Positions 1-7,690 of a stretch of DNA of 33,842 bases are shown here, piece after piece. Each line of letters opens with the position of its first letter. Within the stretch, counting starts at the first letter, position 1. Made by a program: the position numbers and the translations under genes. Where the stretch lies: NCBI GenBank assembly GCA_003695705.1, contig RFHU01000331.1, positions 1 through 33,842 of the forward strand. The letters run 5' to 3'. This DNA is from Planctomycetota bacterium. Lineage in GTDB: Bacteria; Planctomycetota; J058. Below the pieces are notes generated by a model, which saw only the letters and a program-made list of their open reading frames with translations, was not told where the DNA came from and did no database searches.

Positions 1-11
1 GGGGGGGGGGG
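1..11. repeat. G11 homopolymer at window edge
   Basis: Eleven consecutive G at the very start of the window. It encodes a poly-proline run in the tail of the GTPase-kinase on the minus strand. It may be where an assembly broke, or a slippage-prone tract. Confidence 0.8.
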
Positions 12-1846
12 ATTCGGGTGCGCGGTTCGCTCGGCCGCTGGGCGGCGGCTCCGTCGCTGCGCCGGGCGGATCCGTCCGCGGACCGCTGGGGGGCGGCCGG
101 GGTCAGGTCGGTCGTTTCTGCTCCGGCCGGACTGGGGAGCGGGCGGAGGCGCGGCGCTCCTTCCCAGAGCCAGAAGTTGGCGCTCGGCGGGTCGTTGCTG
201 GTGGAGATCGGTTCTCCGCGAAGGAGGCGCTGCAGGTCGGCGGCGAGGTCGGCGGCGCTCCGGTAGCGGTCGCCGCGGTCCTTGGCGAGCATGCGCTCGA
301 GCACCATGCGCTGTTCGAGGAGGATGTCGTCGGCGTAGAGTTCCGGCGCGCGCAAGCGCGCCTTGCCGAGGAACAGGTCGTGGATGTCCGCACCCAGGAA
401 GGGTGTTTCGCCCGTGAGCAGGAAGTAGTAGGTGAGGCCGAGCGCAAAGATGTCGACGCGGCCGTCCACTTCGCCGTCTCCCGCGACCATTTCCGGAGCC
501 ATGTAGGCCGGGGTGCCCACGAGCCCTCCGGGGCGGGTCAGGCGCTGCTTCTCCTGTACGTCGCGGGCAAGGCCGAAGTCGATGAGCTTCACGTCGCCGC
601 TCTGGGTGACGATGATGTTCTGGGGTTTGACGTCGCGGTGGATCACGCCGGCTCGGTGGGTCGCTTCGAGGGCGCGCGCGACCTCGAGGACGATCCGGGT
701 GGCCTCGCGGGATCCGGGCGGACCTTGGGAGCGGACCCGGTCCTCGAGGTTCTGCCCGTCGATGTACTGCATGATCATGTAGTGCATGCCCTCTTCGGTC
801 GTTCCCACGTCCTGAACGCGGACGACGTTTTCGTGCTCGAGTCGGGCGGTCGCGCGCGCCTCGGCGAAGAAGCGCTTGACGCTGACCTTGTTCTTGGTCC
901 GCTCTGGTTTGAGGGTCTTGACCACGAAGTCCTTGTTCAGGACGGGATGCCGCGCGAGGTAGATGGCGCCCATGCCGCCTTCGCCCAGCTTGGCGAGGAT
1001 CGTGCACCCGCCTACGGTCTGACCGATGGCGCGCTCTTCGGGTTCTTCGGCGGAGAGCTCGCCCTCGCCCTCTGCGGACGAGGCGAGGGGTTCGTCCGGG
1101 GCGACCGAGACGGTGGGCGTGTCGGCGGAGACTTGGCCGCGGGAGGGGAGCAGCGGCCGGACCGGTGGGATCGGGCGGGTGTCCTCGGAAGTCGGGAGGC
1201 TCGCGACACCGGTCGGAGGGGCCGCGGGCGCGGCCGGCGAGCGGGCTTTGCCCGCACCTCCGTACTCCGCTCGGGCGCGGCGCAGGACCAGGCGGGAGAG
1301 GCGGCGCAGGGTGGGGAGGACTCCGCGCCCTGTCGAGGCCACGCTTTCGAAAGAGGGCGCTCCCGCCGGATTCAACGCTCGCTCGAGCTCTTCCACGGAG
1401 AGGAGCTCGGAGAGGTCGCGCTTGTTCCACTGGAAGACGAGCGGGAGGGAGGCAAGGGACTTTCCTTGCTCCGCGAGCGCGTCCTCGAGTTCGGCCAGGG
1501 AGGCGCGGTTCTCCTCCAGGCGCGCCCGTTGGCTGTCGGCTACGAAGACGACGCCGTCGACGCCCACCAGGACGAGCTTGCGGGTGGCCGCGTAGTAGGG
1601 CTGCCCGGGGACGGTGTAGAGCTGCAGCCGCGTCGTTAGGCCTCCGACCTTCCCGGTTTCGAGGGGGAGGAAGTCGTAGAAGATGGTTCGGTCGCCGTGG
1701 GTGGCGATGCTCGTCAGCTCGCCGCGCCGGGCCGGGGGCAGTTGGCCGTAGACGTACTCCAGGTTGGAGGTCTTCCCCGAGAGACCGGGCCCGAAGTAGA
1801 CGAGCTTGCAGGTCAGCGTGCGCTTGGAAAAGTTGATCTGCGGCAT
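1..1846 (-). CDS. MglA-type small GTPase fused to Ser/Thr protein kinase (partial, C-terminus off window)
   Basis: One open frame of 615 codons from ATG at 1846 running off the left edge. Residues about 1-195 are an MglA-like GTPase: P-loop GPGLSGKT at 19-26, the MglA-style TVPGQ switch near 78-82 and NKRD at 141-144. A Pro/Ala/Ser-rich linker (about 200-275) follows. Then comes a Hanks-type kinase: glycine loop LGEGGMG near 287, HRDVKPQN from 403, DFG from 423, then GTPAYMAPE. All catalytic motifs are present. P-loop and DFG codons share one reading frame and I found no stop between them. The tail after the kinase is Pro/Ala-rich and ends in a poly-Pro run at the window edge. MglA GTPases normally act as free-standing polarity switches; a covalent kinase suggests GTP state and phosphorylation are coupled, which is inference. 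There is no clear Shine-Dalgarno; a TACCCT hexamer lies 9 nt upstream. Confidence 0.9.
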   Translation of the reverse strand, partial: MPQINFSKRTLTCKLVYFGPGLSGKTSNLEYVYGQLPPARRGELTSIATHGDRTIFYDFLPLETGKVGGLTTRLQLYTVPGQPYYAATRKLVLVGVDGVVFVADSQRARLEENRASLAELEDALAEQGKSLASLPLVFQWNKRDLSELLSVEELERALNPAGAPSFESVASTGRGVLPTLRRLSRLVLRRARAEYGGAGKARSPAAPAAPPTGVASLPTSEDTRPIPPVRPLLPSRGQVSADTPTVSVAPDEPLASSAEGEGELSAEEPEERAIGQTVGGCTILAKLGEGGMGAIYLARHPVLNKDFVVKTLKPERTKNKVSVKRFFAEARATARLEHENVVRVQDVGTTEEGMHYMIMQYIDGQNLEDRVRSQGPPGSREATRIVLEVARALEATHRAGVIHRDVKPQNIIVTQSGDVKLIDFGLARDVQEKQRLTRPGGLVGTPAYMAPEMVAGDGEVDGRVDIFALGLTYYFLLTGETPFLGADIHDLFLGKARLRAPELYADDILLEQRMVLERMLAKDRGDRYRSAADLAADLQRLLRGEPISTSNDPPSANFWLWEGAPRLRPLPSPAGAETTDLTPAAPQRSADGSARRSDGAAAQRPSEPRTRIPPP

Positions 1847-1855
1847 GCGTCGCAC

Positions 1856-1861
1856 AGGGTA
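1856..1861 (-). promoter_or_regulatory. candidate -10 element of the GTPase-kinase gene
   Basis: The minus-strand hexamer TACCCT ends 9 nt before the ATG at 1846. This is the spacing seen at other probable leaderless genes here. The hexamer is a weak match and no -35 is evident. Confidence 0.3.
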
Positions 1862-1945
1862 GCCCATGGCCGAGGACCACGCCCGCGGGACGGGTCCGTC
1901 AAGCTTGCCGGCCCGGGTGCCGAAGAGGGGGAGGAGGGAGGAACC

Positions 1946-3016
1946 ATGCCCCCGGAAGCCTGTGCCCAGCCCGTCGCCACGAGCGCCCCCGCACGCAAGC
2001 GGCGGGCGGACCCGTCCGGCCGCAGGGCTGCGCCTCGGCGGGTCTACGACAGCATCGTGGACGCGGTCGGCGACACGCCCCTGGTGCGCCTGCAGCGGGT
2101 CGTCGCCGATTACCCTGGCGAGGTCTTCGCCAAGATCGAGTTCATGAACCCGATGGGCAGCATCAAGGACCGCGTGGCGCGTCACTTGGTGCGGGTCGCG
2201 GCCGCGGACGGTCGCCTAAGGCCGGGCGAGACCGTCGTGGAGGCTTCCTCGGGGAACACGGCCCTCGGCTTGGGCATGATGGCCGCGCTCGAGGGCTACC
2301 GCTGCAAGGTGGCGGTGCGCGACCGTACCAGCCCCGAGAAACTGCGCGCCTTGCGCGCGCTGGGGGTCGAGGCCGTGCTCGTGGACAGCGAACTCCCCCC
2401 CGAACATCCCGAGAGCTACAACCAGGTGATGCAGCGGATCGTTGCGGAGACGCCCGGCTGCTACTTTCCCGACCAGCACAACAACCGCGAGAACAACGAG
2501 GCTCACTACCTCAGCACGGGCCCCGAGATCTGGGAGCAGATGGAGGGCCGGATCGACTACTTGGTGGCAGGGCTGGGAACGGGCGGAACCATCAGCGGCG
2601 TGGCCCGCTACCTCAAGGAGCAGGACCCCTCGATCCGGGTGGTTGGCGTCGACGTGGAGGGCTCCGTTTTCACCCGCTACTTCCGCAGCGGCGAGGTTGG
2701 CCCCTCCGCCCCCTACCTGCTGGAGGGGCTCGGCGACGAGTTCCCCATCGAGTGCGTCGAATTCGACTTGATCGACGACATGGTGCAGGTGAGCGACCGG
2801 GAGGCCTTCTTGCACGCGCGCGAGCTGGCGCGGCGGGAGGCGATCTTCGCAGGGGGGTCGAGCGGCGCGGCGCTGTGGGGGGTTCGGCAGGTCCTTTCGC
2901 GCCTCGGCGGCGAGCCTGCGCGGATCGTCACCATCTTTCCCGACCACGGCTCGCGCTACCTGTCGACGATCTACTCGGACGAGTGGATGCGTCGCCACGG
3001 CTTCCTCGACGCTTGA
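1946..3016 (+). CDS. PLP-dependent cysteine synthase / cystathionine beta-synthase family protein
   Basis: A 356-residue fold-type II PLP enzyme. The internal-aldimine lysine is K74 in NPMGSIKDR; SSGNTA is the substrate loop, GTGGTISG the phosphate-binding loop, and GGSSGAA lies near the C-terminus. The family makes cysteine from O-acetylserine (or O-phosphoserine) and sulfide, or cystathionine from serine and homocysteine. The C-terminal part (FPDHGSRYLSTIYSDEW) resembles eukaryote-type cystathionine beta-synthase and its relatives, but no CBS regulatory domains follow. The substrate therefore remains open between the two activities. The ATG at 1946 is chosen because a purine-rich Shine-Dalgarno (GGAGGGAGGA) lies just before it; an upstream in-frame extension to 1697 overlaps the divergent GTPase-kinase and is unlikely. 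About 35 basic/Ala-rich residues precede the catalytic core. Confidence 0.88.
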   Translation: MPPEACAQPVATSAPARKRRADPSGRRAAPRRVYDSIVDAVGDTPLVRLQRVVADYPGEVFAKIEFMNPMGSIKDRVARHLVRVAAADGRLRPGETVVEASSGNTALGLGMMAALEGYRCKVAVRDRTSPEKLRALRALGVEAVLVDSELPPEHPESYNQVMQRIVAETPGCYFPDQHNNRENNEAHYLSTGPEIWEQMEGRIDYLVAGLGTGGTISGVARYLKEQDPSIRVVGVDVEGSVFTRYFRSGEVGPSAPYLLEGLGDEFPIECVEFDLIDDMVQVSDREAFLHARELARREAIFAGGSSGAALWGVRQVLSRLGGEPARIVTIFPDHGSRYLSTIYSDEWMRRHGFLDA

Positions 3017-3101
3017 TCCTTTCCGCGCGAGGGTCGGCGTCCGCGGCGGAGCTTCGAGGCTCTTGACGACGCTGGGAGTGCCTCGTCGGGGGGTGGCGCG
3101 G

Positions 3102-3107
3102 TAGAGT
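3102..3107 (+). promoter_or_regulatory. candidate -10 element (TAGAGT) of DUF1279 gene
   Basis: TAGAGT ends 7 nt before the ATG at 3115, with no Shine-Dalgarno between. This fits a leaderless transcript. Confidence 0.4.
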
Positions 3108-3114
3108 GGCCCGC

Positions 3115-3423
3115 ATGGACGAAGCCGAGCCGGAGGTCGGCGAGCGACCCAGCTTGCGCAAGCGCTACCAGAGCCTGATCGCCGAATACGGAGCCATCGC
3201 CGTCGTCACCTACCTGTTCATCTTCGCCTGCGTACTCGTCGGCTTCGCCGCGGCCATCCAGCTCGGGGTTCGCGTCGAAGGGGCCAGCGCGCAGGCCGGG
3301 ACATGGTTCTCGGCCTGGGTCGCGACGAAGGTCACCCAGCCGCTGAGGATCGCGGCGACGCTTGCCCTGACGCCCGCGGTCGCAGGCGTCTGGCGGCGCC
3401 TCGGGCCCGCGCCCCGGGACTGA
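3115..3423 (+). CDS. small DUF1279-like membrane protein
   Basis: 102 residues. A basic amphipathic start (LRKRYQSLIAEYG) leads into a hydrophobic segment (about 27-50), then a Gly/Ala-rich stretch and the closing pattern PLRIAATLALTPAVAG. This order (KYG, membrane segment, Pro-Leu-Arg-Ile near the end) is typical of DUF1279/FAM210-like proteins, whose bacterial function is not established. A GTG at 3106 would add three residues. The ATG is preferred because a -10-like TAGAGT sits 7 nt upstream, and 3106 lies inside that hexamer. It stands between the cysteine synthase-like gene and the Hsp70 gene on the same strand. Confidence 0.75.
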   Translation: MDEAEPEVGERPSLRKRYQSLIAEYGAIAVVTYLFIFACVLVGFAAAIQLGVRVEGASAQAGTWFSAWVATKVTQPLRIAATLALTPAVAGVWRRLGPAPRD

Positions 3424-3543
3424 CCGCCCTCGCCGGCGCCCTTCGCGAGCCCCTGTGCGAGGCGAACCGCGGGCACTCGCCGGGTCGCCGCGTCCGGGGA
3501 GGATCCCTTTGCGCGCGACGCCCCCGCCTGTTTCGATGACGGC

Positions 3544-5232
3544 ATGTCCGCTCAGGAGCCCAAGCGGAAGATCGTCGGCATCGACCTGGGGACGACCAAC
3601 TCGGTCATCGCCCACTTCGACGAGTACGGGAAAGTCGACGTCCTCCCGAACTCGGACAACGAGCGCACCACGCCCTCGGTCATCCTCTTCGAGGACGGCG
3701 AGGCGATCGTGGGGCGCATCGCCAAGAACCTGGCCGCCTCGAGCCCCGAGAAGGTAGTGCAGTTCGTCAAGCGTCGCATGGGAGAGCCCGAGTGGCGGCG
3801 TGAGATCGACGGCCATGCCTTCAGCGCGGAGGTGCTCTCCGCGATGATCCTCAAACGAATGGTGAACGACGCCGAGACGCAACTCGGCCAGCCGGTCACC
3901 GACGTCGTCATCACCTGCCCTGCCTACTTCAACGACCTCGAGCGGAGGCAAACGCGTGAGGCAGGGAGGATCGCCGGCCTGAACGTGCTGGGCATCCTCA
4001 ATGAGTCCACGGCGGCCGCGCTCGCCTACGGGCTGAACAAGCGGGACCAGCAGGTCAAGGCCCTCGTCTTCGACCTGGGCGGCGGGACCCTCGACGTGAC
4101 GGTGCTGCGCATCGACGGCAACGACATCCGAGTCCTGGCGAGCGACGGAGAGCGGCAGCTCGGTGGCAAGGACTGGGATGACGTGCTCGTCGAGCGCGTG
4201 GCCGAGGAGTTCTACCTCGAGCACGGCGTCGATCCGCGGGAAGTTCCGGAGTCCCTCCAAGACTTGATCCTGCGCGCAGAGGAGGCCAAGAAGGCGCTCT
4301 CGCAGAAGCCCACCACGAAGGTCTTCGTCCAGTGCAAGGGGCACTCCCTCAAGGCGACCATTGCCCGCGAGGAGTTCGAGAAGCTGAGCGCCAAGCTGCT
4401 GGCACGTTGCGCGCGGTGCGTGGAGCGGACACTGCGGAAGTCGGGCTTGGAGTGGAGCGAGGTCGACTCGTTGTTGCTGGTGGGCGGGAGCACGCGCATG
4501 CCGATGATCCGGGGCATGCTGGAGCGAATGAGCGGCAAGCGCTCCGACCAGTGGATCAACCCGGACGAGTGCGTGGCGATCGGCGCGACCTACTGGGGCG
4601 CGATCCTTCTGCTGCGCGAGGCCCAAGCGCTCAAGGAACGGGCGGCGGCGGACGAGGGAGCGTCGCGGCTGGCGGACTCCATGGAGGAGGCGGTTCCGGA
4701 GGACTTGATCGTCCTGCTCGGTGAGGCCGAGGTGACCAACGTCAATTCGCACTCGCTGGGGGTGCTGACCATCGGCAAGGACGGTCGACGCAGCAACGAG
4801 TGCATGATTCCCGAGCAGACGCCGCTCCCGCACGCCGTGGAGCGGGAGTTCGTCACCTGGAAGGACGACCAGCGGAACGTCGAGATTCGCATTCTCGAAG
4901 GAGCAGCGCGCGACCCGAGCGCGTGCGTGGACATCGGTCGCTGCTGGATCGAGGGACTTCCGCCGGGTCGCCCGCGCGGGGCCAGGATCGCCGTGCGATA
5001 CAGCTACGGGGAGGACGGGGTGCTCGAGGTCCGGGCGCGCGACGTGGAGACCGGCAGGGAGGTCACCGCGCGTTTCCAGTCTGCGGCCGCCACGCTCAGC
5101 GAGGAGGAGGTCGCTCTGCAGGGGCGCAAGGTCGCCCACCTGTTGCAGACCGACGAGATGGGGTTGGCGACGGACTCGGACGAGCAGTTGCTTGCCGAGT
5201 TCGAGGAAGGCTACTTCGCCGAGGACGGCTGA
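3544..5232 (+). CDS. Hsp70/DnaK-family chaperone lacking the helical lid
   Basis: 562 residues. The actin-like ATPase domain is intact: GIDLGTTNSV near 13, TCPAYFND near 120, NESTAAALAYG, FDLGGGTLDVTVL and LLVGGSTRMP. A shorter, diverged beta-sandwich substrate domain follows (about 395-520; NVNSHSLGV). The chain then ends in an acidic tail, without the roughly 100-residue alpha-helical lid and without the EEVD/linker features of housekeeping DnaK (about 640 residues). It is therefore a specialised Hsp70 rather than the main DnaK; HscA-like or a dedicated client role is possible. No DnaJ or GrpE gene is nearby. The last 137 bp overlap, tail to tail, the 3' end of the DUF4388 gene. The ATG at 3544 is the start giving the canonical N-terminus; its Shine-Dalgarno is poor. 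Confidence 0.9.
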   Translation: MSAQEPKRKIVGIDLGTTNSVIAHFDEYGKVDVLPNSDNERTTPSVILFEDGEAIVGRIAKNLAASSPEKVVQFVKRRMGEPEWRREIDGHAFSAEVLSAMILKRMVNDAETQLGQPVTDVVITCPAYFNDLERRQTREAGRIAGLNVLGILNESTAAALAYGLNKRDQQVKALVFDLGGGTLDVTVLRIDGNDIRVLASDGERQLGGKDWDDVLVERVAEEFYLEHGVDPREVPESLQDLILRAEEAKKALSQKPTTKVFVQCKGHSLKATIAREEFEKLSAKLLARCARCVERTLRKSGLEWSEVDSLLLVGGSTRMPMIRGMLERMSGKRSDQWINPDECVAIGATYWGAILLLREAQALKERAAADEGASRLADSMEEAVPEDLIVLLGEAEVTNVNSHSLGVLTIGKDGRRSNECMIPEQTPLPHAVEREFVTWKDDQRNVEIRILEGAARDPSACVDIGRCWIEGLPPGRPRGARIAVRYSYGEDGVLEVRARDVETGREVTARFQSAAATLSEEEVALQGRKVAHLLQTDEMGLATDSDEQLLAEFEEGYFAEDG

Positions 5233-6661
5233 GGGGGGGAGGGGTGTCTTCCGGGGCGCGGGCACGCAGGGAGTGCGCCCGCGCAGGACCCAGGGGGCCG
5301 TTCTCTGTGCCGGATCGTGGCGTGGAGGGGGGGGCCACTTCGAGGACGCCCGCGCGGAGGAGCCCCGCGCATACCCGTGCGGCCTCCAGGCGGTCCACGC
5401 CGGTCCGGCGCACGAGGTCGGAGAAGCTGCGTCCTCCGTCGACGAGGGTCAGGTAGTCGGCAACCTCGCGCACGCAGGTCATTTTCTCGCGATGGCTACG
5501 GAAGCGCAGAACGGCGTCTGCGCCCCCCAGGAGCGAGCGCAGCTCCTCCCACTCGGAGAGGCGACCGATGGCCTGCACGAGGAAGCGCTCGGTCTCGAGG
5601 GCGACGCGGGTGGTTCCGCGCCCGGGAACGAACAACTCCAGCGGGAGCTCGCCGCGGCGGAAGCAGAAGGTCGCGCCTTCCCAGAGGAGGACGTCGAAGA
5701 AACGCTCCTTGAGCGCGTCTTGCTGCGCCGTGCTCAGTTCGGCCTCGGCCACGCTGGCGCGGGCCAAGTCGGTGACGGCCAGCTCGCCGGACTCGCCGAG
5801 GAAGTCGCGGACGAAGGCCTCGTCTTCGTGCTCGCGGCTGAGGGCGAAGGCTTCGCCGCGGTGGAAGTAGATCCGCTCCGTACGGCCCTCGGCGCGCACC
5901 TCCAGGGTCCCGGTGCGACGGCGCGTGCGGAGGCTCTGGCAGAGGGCGGCGAGGCCGAAGCCGTCGAGGTCGCCTCGCACGAGGCGCGCCGCATCCTCCT
6001 CGTCTCGCCGAGCGCGCGCTCGGGCCGGGCGGACCGTGACGCGGGTGGAGCTGCGCGGGCGCTCTTGGGCGCGACCCCGCCGGCGCTCGTCGCTGCGCCG
6101 GGCGACCTCCATGAGCAAGGCCTCGGGGTCGAGGACGAGTGCGTCGCCGGCTTCGAGGGTCTGGACCAACTCGGTGGGAAGCCGGCGGGGGCAGAAGCGA
6201 AAGCGGGCTTCGTCCCAGGAGAAGAGCTCGTGAATGTCTGCCTCGAGCTGGGCCCGGCGCCGCTCTTCGCTGAGGGCCTCTGCGCGCTGGAAAAGGTCGT
6301 CGAGCACCTCGGCGCCCAGGCGGCCCGAGGCGCTGCGCGCACGCCGCGGCGGCAGCGTCGCCGAGCGGGCGAGGATGCGCGCGAGCGCGCAAGGGGGAAC
6401 GCGTCCGCGCTCGTCGGGCCGTGGGCGGGCACGGCCTAGGGCCTCTGCGCGGCGCCGTAGGTCGTCGAGGGCCTCCCGGGGCAGGCGGCCGTGCGGGGTG
6501 TTGGCGCTGGCGTAGGGGAAGAGGATGCGGCCTTCGTGGACGTAGAGCTGGAAGCTCACGGCCGCGCCGGCAACGGTCAGGACCCCTTCGAGCCCGTTGT
6601 GGGCGAGGAAGGCGATGACCTCGTCGAGTCCCATGGCGGAGACGGTTCCGCTGAAGGCCAT
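5096..6661 (-). CDS. DUF4388 (PATAN-like) protein with two domain copies
   Basis: 521 residues. The N-terminus MAFSGTVSAMGLDEVIAFL is the standard opening of a DUF4388 domain, followed by the GVLTV strand and FQLYVHEGRILF. A second copy is near residues 230-330 (DLDGFGLAALCQSL, TGTLEV, RIYFHRGEAFALS). An Arg-rich linker separates them, and a Pro/Arg/Ser-rich tail of about 70 residues lies antisense to the Hsp70 3' end. DUF4388 proteins are common with MglA GTPases, response regulators and Ser/Thr kinases in delta-proteobacteria-like genomes, where they are thought to be adaptor modules; the molecular role is unproven. Start at 6661 rather than 6724 because the domain begins exactly there and GGGAG lies upstream. 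The low-complexity tail could be altered by an undetected frameshift. Confidence 0.8.
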   Translation of the reverse strand: MAFSGTVSAMGLDEVIAFLAHNGLEGVLTVAGAAVSFQLYVHEGRILFPYASANTPHGRLPREALDDLRRRAEALGRARPRPDERGRVPPCALARILARSATLPPRRARSASGRLGAEVLDDLFQRAEALSEERRRAQLEADIHELFSWDEARFRFCPRRLPTELVQTLEAGDALVLDPEALLMEVARRSDERRRGRAQERPRSSTRVTVRPARARARRDEEDAARLVRGDLDGFGLAALCQSLRTRRRTGTLEVRAEGRTERIYFHRGEAFALSREHEDEAFVRDFLGESGELAVTDLARASVAEAELSTAQQDALKERFFDVLLWEGATFCFRRGELPLELFVPGRGTTRVALETERFLVQAIGRLSEWEELRSLLGGADAVLRFRSHREKMTCVREVADYLTLVDGGRSFSDLVRRTGVDRLEAARVCAGLLRAGVLEVAPPSTPRSGTENGPLGPARAHSLRARAPEDTPPPLSRPRRSSLPRTRQATARPSPSPTPSRRSATGGRPCAPAERPPPR

Positions 6662-6756
6662 GGCCGCTGCTCCCGCGCGCGCGGAAAGCAGATGGCGTGC
6701 CTCGCAGGCGGAAGCACTGCGCAAGGACTTCGTCCTCGGCGACCGTTAGGCCCGGT

Positions 6757-7647
6757 TTACACCCCGGGCGTTCTGCCCGAGCCGTCGGCCTCGGCGGGCG
6801 GGGGAGAGGGAGCGTTCTCCTCGCCGAGGACCTCTCCGAGGATTGCGTCCACCGCTTCGAGGCGCCGGCGCTCCGCGGGGTTCGGGCGGCCTTGGTGCAG
6901 CCGCCAGCGGGTGCGGACGCGCAGCCGCTCGAGGGCGGGGCGGGGGTCCTCGTCGGCTCGCTCGAGGAGCCAGTCCATGCGGGAAAGTTCGCGGCCCAAG
7001 CGCCAGCGGAAGAAGCCGAGCAGGACTCGGGTCAGGGCCTTGGCGCTCAGGCGACGGGAAGCGTCGAGGCGGGTCTCGCGGAGCTGACGCTCCAGCAGGC
7101 GGAGCTCGAGCCGCGCGGCGAGGCGCAGGAGTTGCAGGCTGGTGACGGTGTCGAGGAACTCGGCGTCGACCCGCTCGAGCAGGGCAGTGATCTTGCGCTC
7201 TTCGCGGAGGTCCTGGCGGAGCGGGTCGGGCGGGTCCTCGGGGGCGAAGGTCCGCAGGGACCAGAGTTCCCACAGCCCGCACAGCACGACGTACGCGCTC
7301 GAGAGGGTGTAGCTGCGCCAGGGCAAGGGTGCGTGCAGCGCCCACGCCGCGAGGAACCAGAACAGACCGAGCGCGGCGAGGAGGTTGGCCAGGGGGTGAT
7401 GCGGACCCACCCACCAGCGGGTCCAGGGGAGCTCGCGGGCCCGCTCGGGCGGGATCCCGTAGAGGCGGTCCTCGCCCGGGGGGCCGGCAAGGGATTCGAT
7501 GCGCTCGACGCTTTCGATTCCGGTCCACCATTGCAGGTAGCCCAGCGAGTAGCGGCCTCTCCACGCGTTGCGCGCGTGGACCAGGTCGAGTTCCGCGCGC
7601 GCGAGCGCCAGAGCCAAGAGCACCAGGGCCAGCAAGACCGACGTCAC
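6757..7647 (-). CDS. membrane protein of unknown function
   Basis: 296 residues from a GTG start. Hydrophobic segments lie at about 3-20, 85-107 and 114-132. After these comes a long Arg/Leu/Glu-rich helical region (about 150-265), probably a coiled coil, then a Pro-rich tail. I do not recognise a family. It lies 43 bp downstream of the glycosyltransferase and 95 bp upstream of the DUF4388 gene on the same strand. A TAAGCT hexamer ends 7 nt before the GTG, so it may have its own leaderless promoter; a C11 tract (minus strand) lies just upstream of that hexamer. Confidence 0.7.
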   Translation of the reverse strand: MTSVLLALVLLALALARAELDLVHARNAWRGRYSLGYLQWWTGIESVERIESLAGPPGEDRLYGIPPERARELPWTRWWVGPHHPLANLLAALGLFWFLAAWALHAPLPWRSYTLSSAYVVLCGLWELWSLRTFAPEDPPDPLRQDLREERKITALLERVDAEFLDTVTSLQLLRLAARLELRLLERQLRETRLDASRRLSAKALTRVLLGFFRWRLGRELSRMDWLLERADEDPRPALERLRVRTRWRLHQGRPNPAERRRLEAVDAILGEVLGEENAPSPPPAEADGSGRTPGV

Positions 7648-7654
7648 CAGGTCG

Positions 7655-7660
7655 AGCTTA
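7655..7660 (-). promoter_or_regulatory. candidate -10 element (TAAGCT) with C11 tract in spacer
   Basis: On the minus strand TAAGCT lies 7 nt before the GTG at 7647. Three bases farther upstream is a run of eleven C. If this is a real promoter, the homopolymer occupies most of the spacer between the -10 and where a -35 should be. Confidence 0.4.
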
Positions 7661-7663
7661 GCA

Positions 7664-7674
7664 GGGGGGGGGGG
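7664..7674. repeat. G11/C11 homopolymer in a 43-bp intergenic gap
   Basis: Eleven consecutive G on the plus strand (C on the coding strand) between the glycosyltransferase stop (7691) and the start of the next gene (7647). Tracts of this length are prone to slipped-strand length change. Confidence 0.85.
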
Positions 7675-7690
7675 CGCCTCGGCCCTCGCC

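Noticed and set aside
380-1639. Long plus-strand open frame over the kinase region
   Set aside because: It is antisense to clear GTPase and kinase motifs; high GC makes long antisense frames common here.
1697-1945. Upstream extension of the cysteine synthase-like gene
   Set aside because: It overlaps the divergent GTPase-kinase start, while a strong Shine-Dalgarno precedes the ATG at 1946.
2971-5265. Minus-strand frame of about 760 codons opposite the Hsp70 gene
   Set aside because: No recognisable domain, and the plus strand carries complete Hsp70 motifs.
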